Origin: Zymoseptoria tritici IPO323
Lineage: Eukaryota > Ascomycota > Dothideomycetes > Mycosphaerellales > Mycosphaerellaceae
Direction: 5' to 3'
Assembly (NCBI RefSeq): GCF_000219625.1
Contig: NC_018214.1
Span: 372,001 to 436,000, forward strand
Length of the DNA: 64,000 nt
Shown: piece by piece, positions 53,538 to 63,785 of the stretch
How the letters are laid out: the number at the start of each line of letters is the position of its first letter
Position numbering within the stretch: position 1 is the first letter of the stretch
The notes under the pieces: generated by a model
Database searches by the model: none
What the model was told of the DNA's origin: nothing
The model's input: only the letters and a program-made list of their open reading frames with translations
Made by a program: the position numbers and the translations under genes

Positions 53538-55755
53538 ATGGATCGTGGATTTGGGCAGCCCTCGAGACACTGGAGCCAGCAGGAATGGCTCAAGAGACAT
53601 GGCATCGCACGAATCAACGCCTCGACAGCTGCGACTCCTCCAACAAGCCAGTCTCAATTGATGCCTCTGAGTACTTCATTCCACCATCCTCCCAGATTTG
53701 GTAATGGACCTCATTCTGTATCAGAGCAAGACCCGATCCGATCGAGCTCAGTACGGGCTCAGGCCTTCGATGTCCACGAGAGGAGCCAAGTCCGTAGCTC
53801 GACTGAGCACCATGATGTACCGGCGTCTTTCAACAGAACCTCGCCAAGTGGTTCTACGAGAAGCCCGCACCGGACAGAATGCGGTCGTGACACCAAACCT
53901 CCCTTGACTCTACAGATAGTCAACGCTCGAGGTACGCATCCTTGAACGACCGCAGCATTTAACATGCTCAATTGACTGACATAATCTGCTAGATCTACCA
54001 CGATGTTCAACGACTCCTCCCACATCCACGAGCTCAAGCGTTCCCGTCAAAGACCTGTTCGGCCGACAGCGACTGCCCTCCCCTCCAACGTCTCTACCAG
54101 CTGTGAGACCTTCGATCAACTCCCGACCATCATACGCAGGATCCTCTGTCGAACGGAGTAATCCTTCCTGTCGTCGGTGTGCTTCGTTGGAGCCCGTAGC
54201 CGACGACATCTCTCATATCGTCGTAGAGCTCGTCGCTGAGGTGAACGCGATGGTGAACAACGGTAACTCTAGAGTACGATGCTCATCCGAGAAAAGGGAG
54301 TTTCGTGTTGCTGACCATTCGAAGCCTGCGATTCCGCCCGTCACAGACTTGCTCGAGTCGATGCGCTGGCTTCTTCGAACCCTCTGGCATATGAAGCTGG
54401 ACATTCAAAACAACGCCAATCGTGGTACCGTTGGCAGCTCAAACAATCGTCCGCCGACGTCCCATCCGAACGTAACTGATGCATACTCTTCTCGCATACC
54501 ATCGCCAAATCTGTTGAAAAGAGAACCCGGTTCAAGAACACCAGACAACACACCGCATGCCAAGAGAGCACGATATGAGGAATTTTCAGAATCGCATCCT
54601 ACCTTTGCGTTGGCTGACATTCGCCAAGTCAACAGATCCAGCCGAGGCTCGCCTATGCAGCCACTTCCTCCCATGCGTCTCTCTCCGACAGCTGACATTC
54701 AGCTTCCCGCAGACGGTCGCATGGCTGGCTTCACTCCGCCGCCGATCTCGGCAGTCTCGATGGCCCCGAACATGGCGCCACGCAGTCAACCACAGACACC
54801 ACATCACCCTTCAAGTCCGACGGCTTCAGCTACTCTAGCCCATCTCTCTGACTTGCAGCACCAAGTGACTGCAAAGACCATTGCTTTGCAACGCCTCGAG
54901 ACCGAGTACGGGATTCTGTCACACAGACTTCAACGTGAGCGCAACAAGACACAAGCACTAGAGGCCAAAGTCAGCGCCGCCGAGGGCGAAGTTCACGACT
55001 TGGCAAGCAAGTACGAGGACATCACCGACCAATACAAGACTATCGAAACGCAATTGGAGGACACCCAGAACAAGTTCAACGTCGAGCGAGCACGATCGGC
55101 CAAAGAAAAGGCGCAATGGCTTGAAATGTTGAGGCGAGCCGACACTTTGAGCAAGGAGGCCGCTGCCGAGCGAAGCAAGTTGGTCGAGGATGTGTCACGC
55201 CTCTCGAAGCGATTGTCGTACTTTGAACCGGATCTGGCACAAGATGACAAGAAGATGCCGAATGCACGAGCTGCACGGGACGACGCATCATCGCGAGCGA
55301 TGATCCTGCAGGTCTCAGACCAGAGCAGTACAGCCCCGGCTTATCGTGTATCAGGACAAGGAATGATCTCTGCGCTTGGCCTCCGAGGCAAGATCGCAGC
55401 GCAGGACGACAAGATCGAGTTGCTTCGCCTGTCTCTCGTCGAAGCTCGTCGTCGGAACGAGCAGTTGACGCACGATATGCGGGCCGTTTTGGCGAAACAT
55501 GGTGGCTGCAGTACGGCGATTGTTCCGATGCTCAAAGACAATGATGGCAGAGATTCCTCGAGCGACGATCCTGTCGCCGCCCAACCGGGTTGGCCTTTAC
55601 CTGAGCGTCATCAACGGGTACCGTCCATTCATCACATGTTGAACGCACCGCCTCCTGCGGCACATTCGAGTGTCACTGGAACGCCCTCCGATCGTTATGT
55701 AAGCCCGCGGGCCAAGGAGATTGGGAGTCCGAATGACTGCTCCAGCCCTGCTTAG
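53538..55755 (+). CDS. Large disordered/coiled-coil protein, unknown
   Basis: Exons 53538-53931 and 53993-55755 (intron 61 bp, GTACGC donor, CTAG acceptor) encode 718 aa from MDRGFGQPSRHWSQQEWLKR. Residues 1-200 are polar and Ser/Thr/Pro-rich. Residues 200-280 look more ordered (ISHIVVELVAEVNAMVNN, DLLESMRWLLRTLWHMKLDI). A basic cluster PHAKRARYEE at about 319-328 is a possible nuclear signal. Residues 413-530 form a clear heptad-type coiled coil (LQHQVTAKTIALQRLETEYG through ERSKLVEDVSRLSKRLSYFE). A second helical piece, KIELLRLSLVEARRRNEQL, is near 600. The tail is Pro/Ser-rich. It could be a nuclear or cytoskeletal scaffold; I do not recognise a family. Confidence 0.72.
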
Positions 55756-56443
55756 AGTTGAATCGTGATAGGGGGGCAAGTGGGATGCCTCTTGGTCGAT
55801 GCTGCCACACTCGACGGACGACTCCATGGACAGATATCACGTCGAATATTTGCCAATATAAACTTACATCGTTACAAGACAATGCTGTCCCAGTACTGTG
55901 GTTTAGACACGCGGTTTGCTTGTCTTCGTTGGTGATGTTCCTGGTGATGACAAGATCATACCGACACATGCTAGTTGGCCTCGCGAGAGACTACAAACAA
56001 GTCCAGATAAAGGTATTCGCGGGCCAACTATCACCCTACATGAACCAATCTGCGACATTTGGGATTGATCGGCGTGTCTCAACCCTAACCCTAAGGTAAG
56101 ATATTTTGCTTGCAATAATCCATCAATCGTCACCTTATTTATCTTGAGAGGTCACTACTTATCGACTTGCAATAGGACATGCAGCATCGCCATCGTACTC
56201 AAAGTTGTCGCGGCTACATCTGAACATTCAATGAGGAAATCTGATCGTTGGTCCAAGAAAATGAACATTCACGACTGCAGCAACGACCGCAAGGTCAATC
56301 GATCACGATGCTCATGGCAAACAATCAGCAATACCTTCATTCTACCTATAAACCAGATCTCGATCGACCCCAACAACGCATACTAGAACGCCACAACACC
56401 ACCACCCTGCTAATCTGCCTACTCATCTCAACAGACGTTGACC
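55756..56443. other. Spacer with interstitial telomere-type motif and promoter
   Basis: It holds AACCCTAACCCTAA at about 56083-56096 and a TATA-like CTATAAAC at 56345-56352, roughly 95 bases before the ATG at 56444, followed by a CAACAC/CACCAC-rich leader. No coding sequence is supported. Confidence 0.5.
56083..56096. promoter_or_regulatory. Two interstitial TTAGGG-type repeats (possible Tbf1-like site)
   Basis: AACCCTAACCCTAA is two and a third units of the CCCTAA repeat, the telomere repeat of most filamentous ascomycetes. In yeasts the same TTAGGG core is bound by Tbf1 in promoters. Here it lies between two unknown genes, about 350 bp upstream of the one at 56444. Its function is inference. 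Confidence 0.45.
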
Positions 56444-56938
56444 ATGCCTCCCAAAGCACCCTTGAGCCGCGAGAAAGTCTCTCCGCACGCGAGTGACAGC
56501 GATGGAGACCCATCGCCTCTAAATCCAGCACCAAGACGGTCCAACTTACGCACAGGCTCCCTCTCTCGAGGCTTCCCATTCGAACCAGAGTCCAAGACCG
56601 ACAATCCTACAACACCACACCCCGATCGTCCACTACCAAACGACCAAGACTTTGTCTCAGTAGCACCTCTCATCGACTCAGAGCAACAGGGCATATCCGG
56701 CTTCGATGAGCACAGCCCAGGCACTATTCTCACTCCAAGCCGTAGGTCCTCAGCCGCCGGAATACTTGGGAGGTGTTATCCAGGCTTCGACTCTCCGTTC
56801 GTCAGGGACCGACAGGAAGCGTTACGGCAACATAAGTCGAGGCTTGAAGCCAGCATGCGGGCCGCGCAACAAGCAGAACGCGAGTCCGTGAGTGAAGGAG
56901 ATCAAGAATGGGCGGCGAGGCCTGCGGAGCATAGCTGA
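56444..56938 (+). CDS. Small hydrophilic protein, unknown
   Basis: A single-exon frame of 164 aa from MPPKAPLSREKVSPHASDSD. It is Ser/Pro/Arg-rich in the first 100 residues (LNPAPRRSNLRTGSLSRGFP), then has a short block RRSSAAGILGRCYPGFDSPF and a helical, charged stretch ALRQHKSRLEASMRAAQQAE at about 127-146. No signal peptide or membrane segment is present. A TATA-like CTATAAAC about 95 bp upstream and a C/A-rich leader support a real transcript. It resembles a disordered regulatory or adaptor protein; no family is recognised. Confidence 0.55.
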   Translation: MPPKAPLSREKVSPHASDSDGDPSPLNPAPRRSNLRTGSLSRGFPFEPESKTDNPTTPHPDRPLPNDQDFVSVAPLIDSEQQGISGFDEHSPGTILTPSRRSSAAGILGRCYPGFDSPFVRDRQEALRQHKSRLEASMRAAQQAERESVSEGDQEWAARPAEHS

Positions 56939-57207
56939 GCGTTGAGAATGTTGAGAAACTGTCAGGGCACACGAATGGAGACTCGTTGATAGGTTGATCT
57001 AGATTCTGGTATGTCAGCACAGTTGCTGCCTTCATCTGCCCTTCAGCAACGCATCAATCATGACTTCGAACAATGCCCTTGCTTACAATGCCCCATTCCT
57101 TCGCCGCAAAGGCCGTACAGTCGATCCGTCCCAGCCTTTCCCCATGCAGATACCGTACAATCATGCCCACCCCAGCCTTACTCCATGCATCCGTCTGTTG
57201 CCTTTCT

Positions 57208-58220
57208 CTACTCCATCCACCGTAAATGCGCATTCCTCAATCCCAGCAGACCTTCAGCAACTCTTCCCTTGACAACACTACTTGTCAACTCGGACTCGTC
57301 ATTCAGCGCTCGCTTCGCCGGCGTCTCCAACTTTACACCCATCGGCAGTCTCGCTGGCGAACGCTGCACTGGCGGAGAGCTTGGCATAGGAGCATCGTAG
57401 ATCATCCGACTGCTGTACGCGGTTGGCACCAAGGTCGGTGCTGGTAGCAGCTTCGGCACGGCTTGCATTTTCGCTCGACTCTGCTTGGCTTGAAGTGATG
57501 CCTGTGCTTCTCGACGGAGGTCTGCTACTGCTCCTTCGACTTCCTCTGCTGTTGGCGTGCGGTCGGCGAAGTCCTCTTCGATTTGGAGGTCGGTGAATGG
57601 AACGTCGACTTGGTCAGTCTGGACCTTGTACATGGCAACACGCAGCCGTAGGCGTAGTTGTTCAGCGTACGATGGTCCGGAGAAGACAAGACCTGGTACC
57701 GTTGGCTGAGAGGCATGGGTTTGTGAGGAAGGGTCGTAGTTGATCAAAGATGAGAAGGACTTCCGATCGCCCGAGGAAGAATTGCCGTCTACAGATCCAT
57801 TAGGAGTACCTGGTTCTGTCGGGCTGCAATGTTGAATGGTCGGCACCAGGGTAGACTATAGAGGTGTGAGAGGTGGACGATGTTGATGCTCGAGGATAAA
57901 CTCACTGCTTGATCGAAACCTGATCCGAGTTGACCTTCGTTCTCATCTTGGGCGTGCAAACGACTCTCTTCCGGAGAATACGCCTGACTGAGTGGAGTCT
58001 CGTTCGAGAACTTCCTCTTCTTGAAATAAGTAAACCCATTGCCTCCATTCATCGCCGCCGTAAAGCTGCGTTTCAAAGGACTCCCCAACATTGGCTTGCT
58101 CGTTACGATGCCAGCAGCAGTCCTGACGTTTGGCGAGACATCGCCCAGTACGCGACGTGCGGCAGGAAGTGTGTCGTTTGTGCTCGCAGCAGTCGGCCGC
58201 GTTGCGTTGGTGTCGGACAT
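57208..58220 (-). CDS. Whi5/Nrm1-type G1/S transcriptional repressor
   Basis: Corepressor that binds SBF/MBF factors and limits G1/S transcription; the Whi5/Nrm1 family is the fungal functional counterpart of Rb. Exons 58220-57906 and 57855-57208 (intron 50 bp) encode 320 aa; an upstream in-frame ATG at 58235 would add five residues. The diagnostic short motif is LRLRLRVAMYKVQTDQ followed by VDVPFTDLQ at about residues 172-197, inside an otherwise disordered protein. The N-terminal part contains several minimal CDK sites (TLPAARRVLGDVSPN, PMLGSPLKRS) and FTYFKKRKFSNETPLSQ; the C-terminal part has PSSPPVQRSP and KLETPAKRAL. Whether it acts as Whi5 (SBF) or Nrm1 (MBF feedback) cannot be told from the sequence. 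Confidence 0.85.
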
Positions 58221-58830
58221 GATGTATGTATGCAAGGGCGCGTCGCGCTGGACACAACGGCAAGGCTCAGTTCGTCAGATACTTGGTCGCTGCGAGAATC
58301 AAGCAAGAGTTCTTGTTGATCGGGATAGGGCGAAGTGGCAAGCAGTGGATGTTGTGAGGATTGAAGTCGCGTATATGTTTATGGTCGAGACGTGTTGGAC
58401 CCTTAGCCATCAACAGACGGAAGCTACGGGAGGGGAGCAGCGGAGCCGCTTCCGGCCATTCTACGAGGCCGCGAACCAGTGATGTCGAAGACGTGCAGAA
58501 CACACAATATTGTCAAACTGTCAAAGATGTCAAAGCTGAGTCAATGCGCGCTGTCACGCCGGTCTAGGAAGTGTTTGCAGCCAGAGCGTGACGAAGGGTG
58601 GCACAGAATGCTTGGCGTCGTAGAATTGAACGAGGAATTGTCATAAAGACCACCCGCTCCGTAGCAGGCACTTTTTGCGGGTACATATGTCCACTCGAAC
58701 TAGGTGTACCTCAGTAGCCACGAAGCGCGGTAGCTTGGGCGAGCGCATAGAGCACCCATGTGAATCAACGCTTCTCTGCCAACTCCGAAACCCATGACCG
58801 TGACGCAAGACAAGGAGACTGTCCCATCCT
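58221..58830. other. Promoter of the Whi5/Nrm1-type gene, 3' flank of RPS3
   Basis: A spacer between two minus-strand genes. No coding sequence is supported and no clear cell-cycle box was identified. Confidence 0.45.
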
Positions 58831-59759
58831 CTAGTACTCTTGAGCTGGCGCCGCATCCTCAGCCGGTGCTCCCTCCTCTTGAGCAGCCTGCTGTTGCTGC
58901 GCGTATGCCTGCGCTTGAGCGGCCTTGGCGCCGTAGTCCTGCGAGCTTGGTGCGAGGATTGGCTGCTCCTCCTTTGGCTCGATGATGGTGACAGAGTCGG
59001 GCAGGCCCTTACCGCCGGACTTCTCGCCAGCTGGGTCGCCGGGAGTCGACGAGGCGCGCATGATCTTGACCTTGATTCCGAGCACACCTTGTCGGAGGAG
59101 AACGTGGCGAGTGGCGTGGTCGATGAAGTCCTTGGCGGGTTGACCGGAGTGGATCATGAATCCGTCGGTGAACTTCATTGACTTTGCACGAGCGGCGCGC
59201 AGCTTTCCGGAGACGACAACCTCGCATCCCTTGGCGCCGGACTCCATGATGAAACTGAGAAACTGTTAGTAACGTTTTGCAGACTGCAGAGTCGGGTAAA
59301 ATATACCGGAGGACACCGTAGCACGCACGGCGAACGGCAAGACCGTTCAGGAGCTTGTAGCGGAGAGACTCGCACTGAGCGACAGCAGAAAGACCACGAG
59401 ACTGGACCTTGGCGGCGTAAAGAGAGACGCTGTCTGCGGGAAACTTGAAGCGGTGGGTGATCAAGCTGGTGAGCTGTTGCGGAATGAGTATGTGTCCAAG
59501 TGTTCAATTTCCAATCTTCACTGACCTCACGAATGCGGCGACCCTGCTCTCCGAGAACCTCCTGGGTGTGTGTTGCGCGGATGATGATGTCCGTGACGGT
59601 TGGGGTAACGCGGACCTCGACGCCGGAGTAACCTTCCTCAGCAAGCTCGCGCTGGAAGAACTCGTTGAGCTCGGCGTAGAAGACACCGTCGGCGACGAAC
59701 TTTCTGCGCTTGGAGATGTTGACTCCGCTCATGGCGGGGGCTGGTGCTGGGGCGGCCAT
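58831..59759 (-). CDS. RPS3: 40S ribosomal protein uS3
   Basis: KH-domain protein of the 40S subunit at the mRNA entry channel. Exons 59759-59526, 59473-59307 and 59254-58831 (two introns of 52 bp) encode 274 aa. Core sequence: [60 protein letters not shown] (KH loop), [40 protein letters not shown] and [19 protein letters not shown]. The last intron splits the Arg codon of VLRF. The C-terminal 45 residues are an Ala/Gln/Glu-rich tail ending PAQEY. An in-frame ATG at 59792 would add 11 residues; the inner one is more typical. It is divergent from the maleylacetate reductase gene. Confidence 0.96.
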
Positions 59760-60447
59760 GCTGGGCTGATTGTGCAGAGGACTGGAAGACAAAAGTCAGC
59801 GACTGACTTTCGATCGTTGTCCAAATATGCGCGATGCTGTTTCTGCGGCTGCTGCTGTCCAATCCAAATCTCGGGCGCATTTGACATTTTCCCATTCCTG
59901 ATGCTGTGATCTCTCCTGCAATGCATCCCATCGTTGTCATCACTGCCGTCGTTCTCCCATCGTGCATACAGTGCCTTGAGCAATGTTTCATGCATCCTGA
60001 CCCCATTGTCCATATCGCCCAGCATCAGTCCCATCTCCTTCGGTCGTTCCTTCTCTTGAGCGCGGTCGAAATGGAGCAGCAGCTAGCCGCTGAAACTGGC
60101 ATCTGCATCATGGTTTTCAAAGGCTTACCTGGTGAATTAGTCGTGGGGAGTGGGATCAGTCGTCAGATCACAATTCGAAGTGCGGCGTCGTCGAAGTCCC
60201 CTCCAAAAGTGGTGCTGAATTTCTAAAAACGCCAAGCCCGCGGAACGCAAAACCTCTGGGATAGGTCGAAGTTCGGTCGAGCTTACATATATCCGTATGC
60301 TTACGATCTCCCACGATCCTCTGTCATCGCAGGTCGTCGTTGAATGCTCTAACGCCTCAATTTCGTTGCGTTTTCTCGCATAGTCTTGCACTGATCTGCC
60401 CGCCAATCACATCCGCCACAGGTCCTCGCGTGAGCGGACGGCATCAA
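59760..60447. promoter_or_regulatory. Divergent promoter region RPS3/maleylacetate reductase
   Basis: A 688-bp spacer. An AT-rich TTACATATATCC at about 60283-60294 is a TATA-like candidate for the plus-strand gene. Open frames here are short and overlapping. No factor site is claimed. Confidence 0.45.
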
Positions 60448-61589
60448 ATGGAGCCCTTCGAATACACTCCCAGTCCGGTCCGCGTTGTGTTCGGGAGTGG
60501 TACTTTGGCAAGACTTCCTGAAGAGCTCAGGCGTCTCAATGTCACTCGACCGCTCTTGCTTTCAACACCAAGACAAGTGGCAAAGCTGCAATTGATAAGC
60601 CAGATCCTTTCAGATGCATCGATTCGTCAGGCAGGTCTCTTCTCGAACGCGATCATGCACACTCCGACGCCCATGACGGACTCTGCAGAGTCTTATGCTC
60701 GAGAGACCGCAGCGGACTCGATTGTCAGCTTCGGAGGTGGTAGCACGGTTGGTCTTGGGAAGGCACTGTCGATCCGGACCGGTCTACCGCATGTCTGCAT
60801 CGTCACGACGTACTCCGGCTCGGAGATGACTTCAATAGTGGGCGAGACCTCTGAGGGAAAGAAGACTACCCGAAAGGATCCCAAGATATTTCCTGCGACT
60901 GTCATCTATGATGTAGATCTAACGCTTGATTTACCCGCAGAGACGAGCGCAGTCAGCGGCGTGAATGCCATGGCACATGCAGGTAGGTTCGCGTCGAATA
61001 TTCTTTCCGCTGGCCAGCGGCTTACGTTCACCCGCTTGCAGTTGAGGCACTCTACGCCCAAAACAAAAACCCTGTCACCAGCATGATGGCTCTCGAAGGC
61101 ATCAAAGCCCTGTCCCATTCCTTGCCTATCATCGTACAAGATCCGACCGATCATGCTGCTCGAGAGAAGGCTCTGTACGGTGCATGGCTGTGCGCAGTGT
61201 GTGCCGGAACAGTGGGTGTTGCTCTTCATCACAAGCTCTGCCACACCCTTGGCGGTTCGTGCGGGCTGCCACATGCCGAGACTCATACTGTGGTCCTCCC
61301 GCACGCTCTGGCTTACAATGCGCCGGCGGTACCGGACGCTATGCACAAGCTGGCGGAAGTGCTGGAAGGGAGCGACGGCGATGCTACACGCGGTGTGAAC
61401 CGCTTGTTGGCCAGATTGGGAGTGAAGAGGAGCCTGAAGGACTTGGGTATGAAGGAAGACGATGTCGAGAGGGCTGCGGACATCGCGATGGAAAGGCCTT
61501 ATTGGAATCCAAGACTTATCAAGAGGGACGTTTTGCAGGAGGTTGTCAGAAGATGCTGGGCTGGCGAGGAGGCTAGATCAGATCTGTGA
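60448..61589 (+). CDS. Maleylacetate reductase (Fe-type alcohol dehydrogenase family)
   Basis: NAD(P)H-dependent reduction of maleylacetate to 3-oxoadipate, feeding hydroxyquinol/resorcinol-type aromatics into the beta-ketoadipate pathway. Exons 60448-60982 and 61042-61589 (intron 59 bp, phase 1) encode 360 aa, the family length. It begins MEPFEYTPSPVRVVFGSGTL; the dinucleotide-binding signature GGGSTVGLGKA is at 96-106; TTYSGSEMT follows, then KIFPATVIYDVDLTLDLP, NAMAHAVEALYA (restored by splicing), LHHKLCHTLGG and LPHAETHTVVLPHALAYNAP, where the His residues take the place of metal ligands in the wider family. No other aromatic-degradation gene is in the window, so it is not in a visible catabolic cluster. 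Confidence 0.94.
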
Positions 61590-61904
61590 GGTCTCATGCG
61601 GGTGAACGCAGCACATCGGGATGTCGTGGTGTTGCCGCACGGACAATGCAGTCGATTGGCCCCCACTTTCACATGCCATGACCCAAGTCCCGGCGCTCGT
61701 GCCTTCCCGCTCGGGCCGCGTAGATCGTCTGCGATCGTCATTGCCGCGTGAACCCCAGATCTGACCAGCTGAGTTCAGGCAAGCATTCCATGAACGTGTT
61801 CATTGTGCTCTTTTTCTTTATTCCACGAACTATCAAAATCCTCTCGCTTCACATCGCCAGGTAATCACTTTTCGTCCACCACGGACTTCTCTGCATCCGC
61901 AACC
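61590..61904. other. Spacer before the signal peptide peptidase gene
   Basis: 3' flank of the reductase gene and promoter/leader of the gene at 61905. The frame of the next gene is open back to 61803 but lacks conservation there. CTTTTTCTTTATT at about 61809-61821 is the only T-rich element. Confidence 0.45.
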
Positions 61905-63785
61905 ATGGTGTCCATCGACTACGAAGGAATGCTGGCGGCGGCAGCGTACCATTACAACAAGAACCGGCCGTTCTTCCCGATGTACCTTCACCTCATCACC
62001 TCCGCCCTCTTCCCAATCTACACCGGCGCATACGCTTCTCTGTCCCGCCCGTCCTCCGCAGCCAAGCCGATCAAATCGAAGAAACAAGCAAACGACGACG
62101 AAGATGAGGAGGAAGAGACAGCCCAGAAGATGGAAGGCTTGTCACCGTCGGATGCTATCATATTCCCAATCACTGCTGGCTGTGTCCTGGCATCCCTGTA
62201 TTGGTTGATCAAGACGTACGGTGCCGGTGTCATCAACACGGTGCTAGGCGTATACTTTTCTGTGATTGGAACATTCAGCGTGGGCAAGCTGATCAACGAT
62301 GTCTGGACAACTTTGAGTGGCTTCGTCACTCCCAGCTACTACTGGAGTGAGCACAAGATATGGAAAGTGGTTGACGGAGAACGTAAGGCTGTGGCATTGG
62401 GCCAGGAGAATGCGAACACCTCTCCACGCCATTCGCCTCTCCCCGGCAGCATGGGCGGTCTCCCACTCCCTCAGGTCCTCCTCGACCTGGCATGGAGATT
62501 GAGAGCCCTCACAAAACAGAAATTCACAGTCAAAGGCTATGCGAAAGACATCATCGAGTTTTCAGTCGCAGTCACTCGCCATAATGTTATCTCTGGCTTT
62601 CTGGGTGTTGGTGCTGTCGCCTACTCTCTTCTGGTAGGAAAGCCGTGGTTCCTCACCAACCTGCAGGGCTTCGCAGTCTGCTATGGCGCGCTGCAGCTGA
62701 TGTCGCCAACAACATTCGCAACCGGAACGCTGATCCTTTCCGGTCTCTTCTTCTACGACATATGGGCAGTCTTCTTCACACCACTCATGGTCACAGTTGC
62801 TACGAATTTGGACGTTCCAATCAAGCTTGTGTTTCCCAGGCCGAGCGAAGAAGGTGAGAAACCAGCATTCAGCATGCTTGGTCTCGGCGACATTGTTCTC
62901 CCTGGAATCATGATCGCCCTTGCCTTGCGTTTCGATCTCTATGTGTTCTATCTGCGCAAGCAAAAGAAGACTAGCAAGGCGTCAGACGCTTCGGAAAATG
63001 ACAAGACTGTTGAGGTGATTGAGAAGGCACCCTACGTACCAGTGTCCGGCAATTGGGCTGAGAGACTCTTCACTGCCGGCCACAACGCCGAAGGTCTACC
63101 TGCAAGCCTTGCAGCGACCTTTCCCAAGCCATACTTTACCGCCTCGCTGGTCGGCTATGTGATCGGCATGATCGCCACTCTGGTCTTCATGAGCATCTTC
63201 CAACATGCTCAGCCTGCTCTTCTCTACCTTGTTCCGGGGGTCTTGATCAGTCTGTGGGGTACCGGTCTGGTTCGTGGCGAGCTCTCAGAGATGTGGGAGT
63301 ACACAGAAGCTATTACCGGCGAGTCGTTAGACTCTGAGGAGGGAAACGAAAAGGAGGCGGCCAAGGAGGCAAGCAGCGATGATGAATCGATATTGACCTG
63401 GGCATGGAATTGTGTGTTCGGGAAGAGCGGACAGAACGCCAACTTGAAGAAGAGCACGGACGCGGAGAAGACGAAGAAGGCGGACACCAAGAAGTCGCCG
63501 AAGAGTTCCGCGTCTTCGAAGGAAAAGGATGCAAGACCCGACGCAACAGCCACGAAGAAGACGACCGCGGACGAGCCCTTCCTCTCATTTACCATCTCGC
63601 ACCACTCTCCAGCTGTATCTTCTACCACGAGCGATGCTGCTGCCTCCGAGAGCAAATCCCCAAGCTCAGAAGTGGAGTCTGACGATGCGGTCCTCGTCTC
63701 GCGTTCCGACGCAGATGCGCCAAAGCGAACTCGTTCGACCCGGTCTCGCAGATTGAGATCTGAAGCAGGAAGTGATGATGCATAG
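61905..63785 (+). CDS. Signal peptide peptidase-type intramembrane aspartyl protease
   Basis: Presenilin/SPP-family protease of the ER membrane that cleaves signal-peptide remnants and tail anchors. The intronless gene encodes 626 aa from MVSIDYEGMLAAAAYHYNKN. About nine membrane segments; the two catalytic aspartates lie in FFYDIWAVFFTP (Asp285) and MLGLGDIVLPGI (Asp329), and the third family motif is QPALLYL (PAL at 437-439). An acidic insert (NDDEDEEEETAQ, about 62-74) separates the first two membrane segments. The C-terminal 150 residues are a long cytosolic tail, Lys/Ser-rich (KKADTKKSPKSSASSKEKDA), ending RRLRSEAGSDDA, longer than in most SPPs and without a KKXX signal. It resembles yeast Ypf1 and the fungal SppA proteins. 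Confidence 0.95.
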   Translation: MVSIDYEGMLAAAAYHYNKNRPFFPMYLHLITSALFPIYTGAYASLSRPSSAAKPIKSKKQANDDEDEEEETAQKMEGLSPSDAIIFPITAGCVLASLYWLIKTYGAGVINTVLGVYFSVIGTFSVGKLINDVWTTLSGFVTPSYYWSEHKIWKVVDGERKAVALGQENANTSPRHSPLPGSMGGLPLPQVLLDLAWRLRALTKQKFTVKGYAKDIIEFSVAVTRHNVISGFLGVGAVAYSLLVGKPWFLTNLQGFAVCYGALQLMSPTTFATGTLILSGLFFYDIWAVFFTPLMVTVATNLDVPIKLVFPRPSEEGEKPAFSMLGLGDIVLPGIMIALALRFDLYVFYLRKQKKTSKASDASENDKTVEVIEKAPYVPVSGNWAERLFTAGHNAEGLPASLAATFPKPYFTASLVGYVIGMIATLVFMSIFQHAQPALLYLVPGVLISLWGTGLVRGELSEMWEYTEAITGESLDSEEGNEKEAAKEASSDDESILTWAWNCVFGKSGQNANLKKSTDAEKTKKADTKKSPKSSASSKEKDARPDATATKKTTADEPFLSFTISHHSPAVSSTTSDAAASESKSPSSEVESDDAVLVSRSDADAPKRTRSTRSRRLRSEAGSDDA

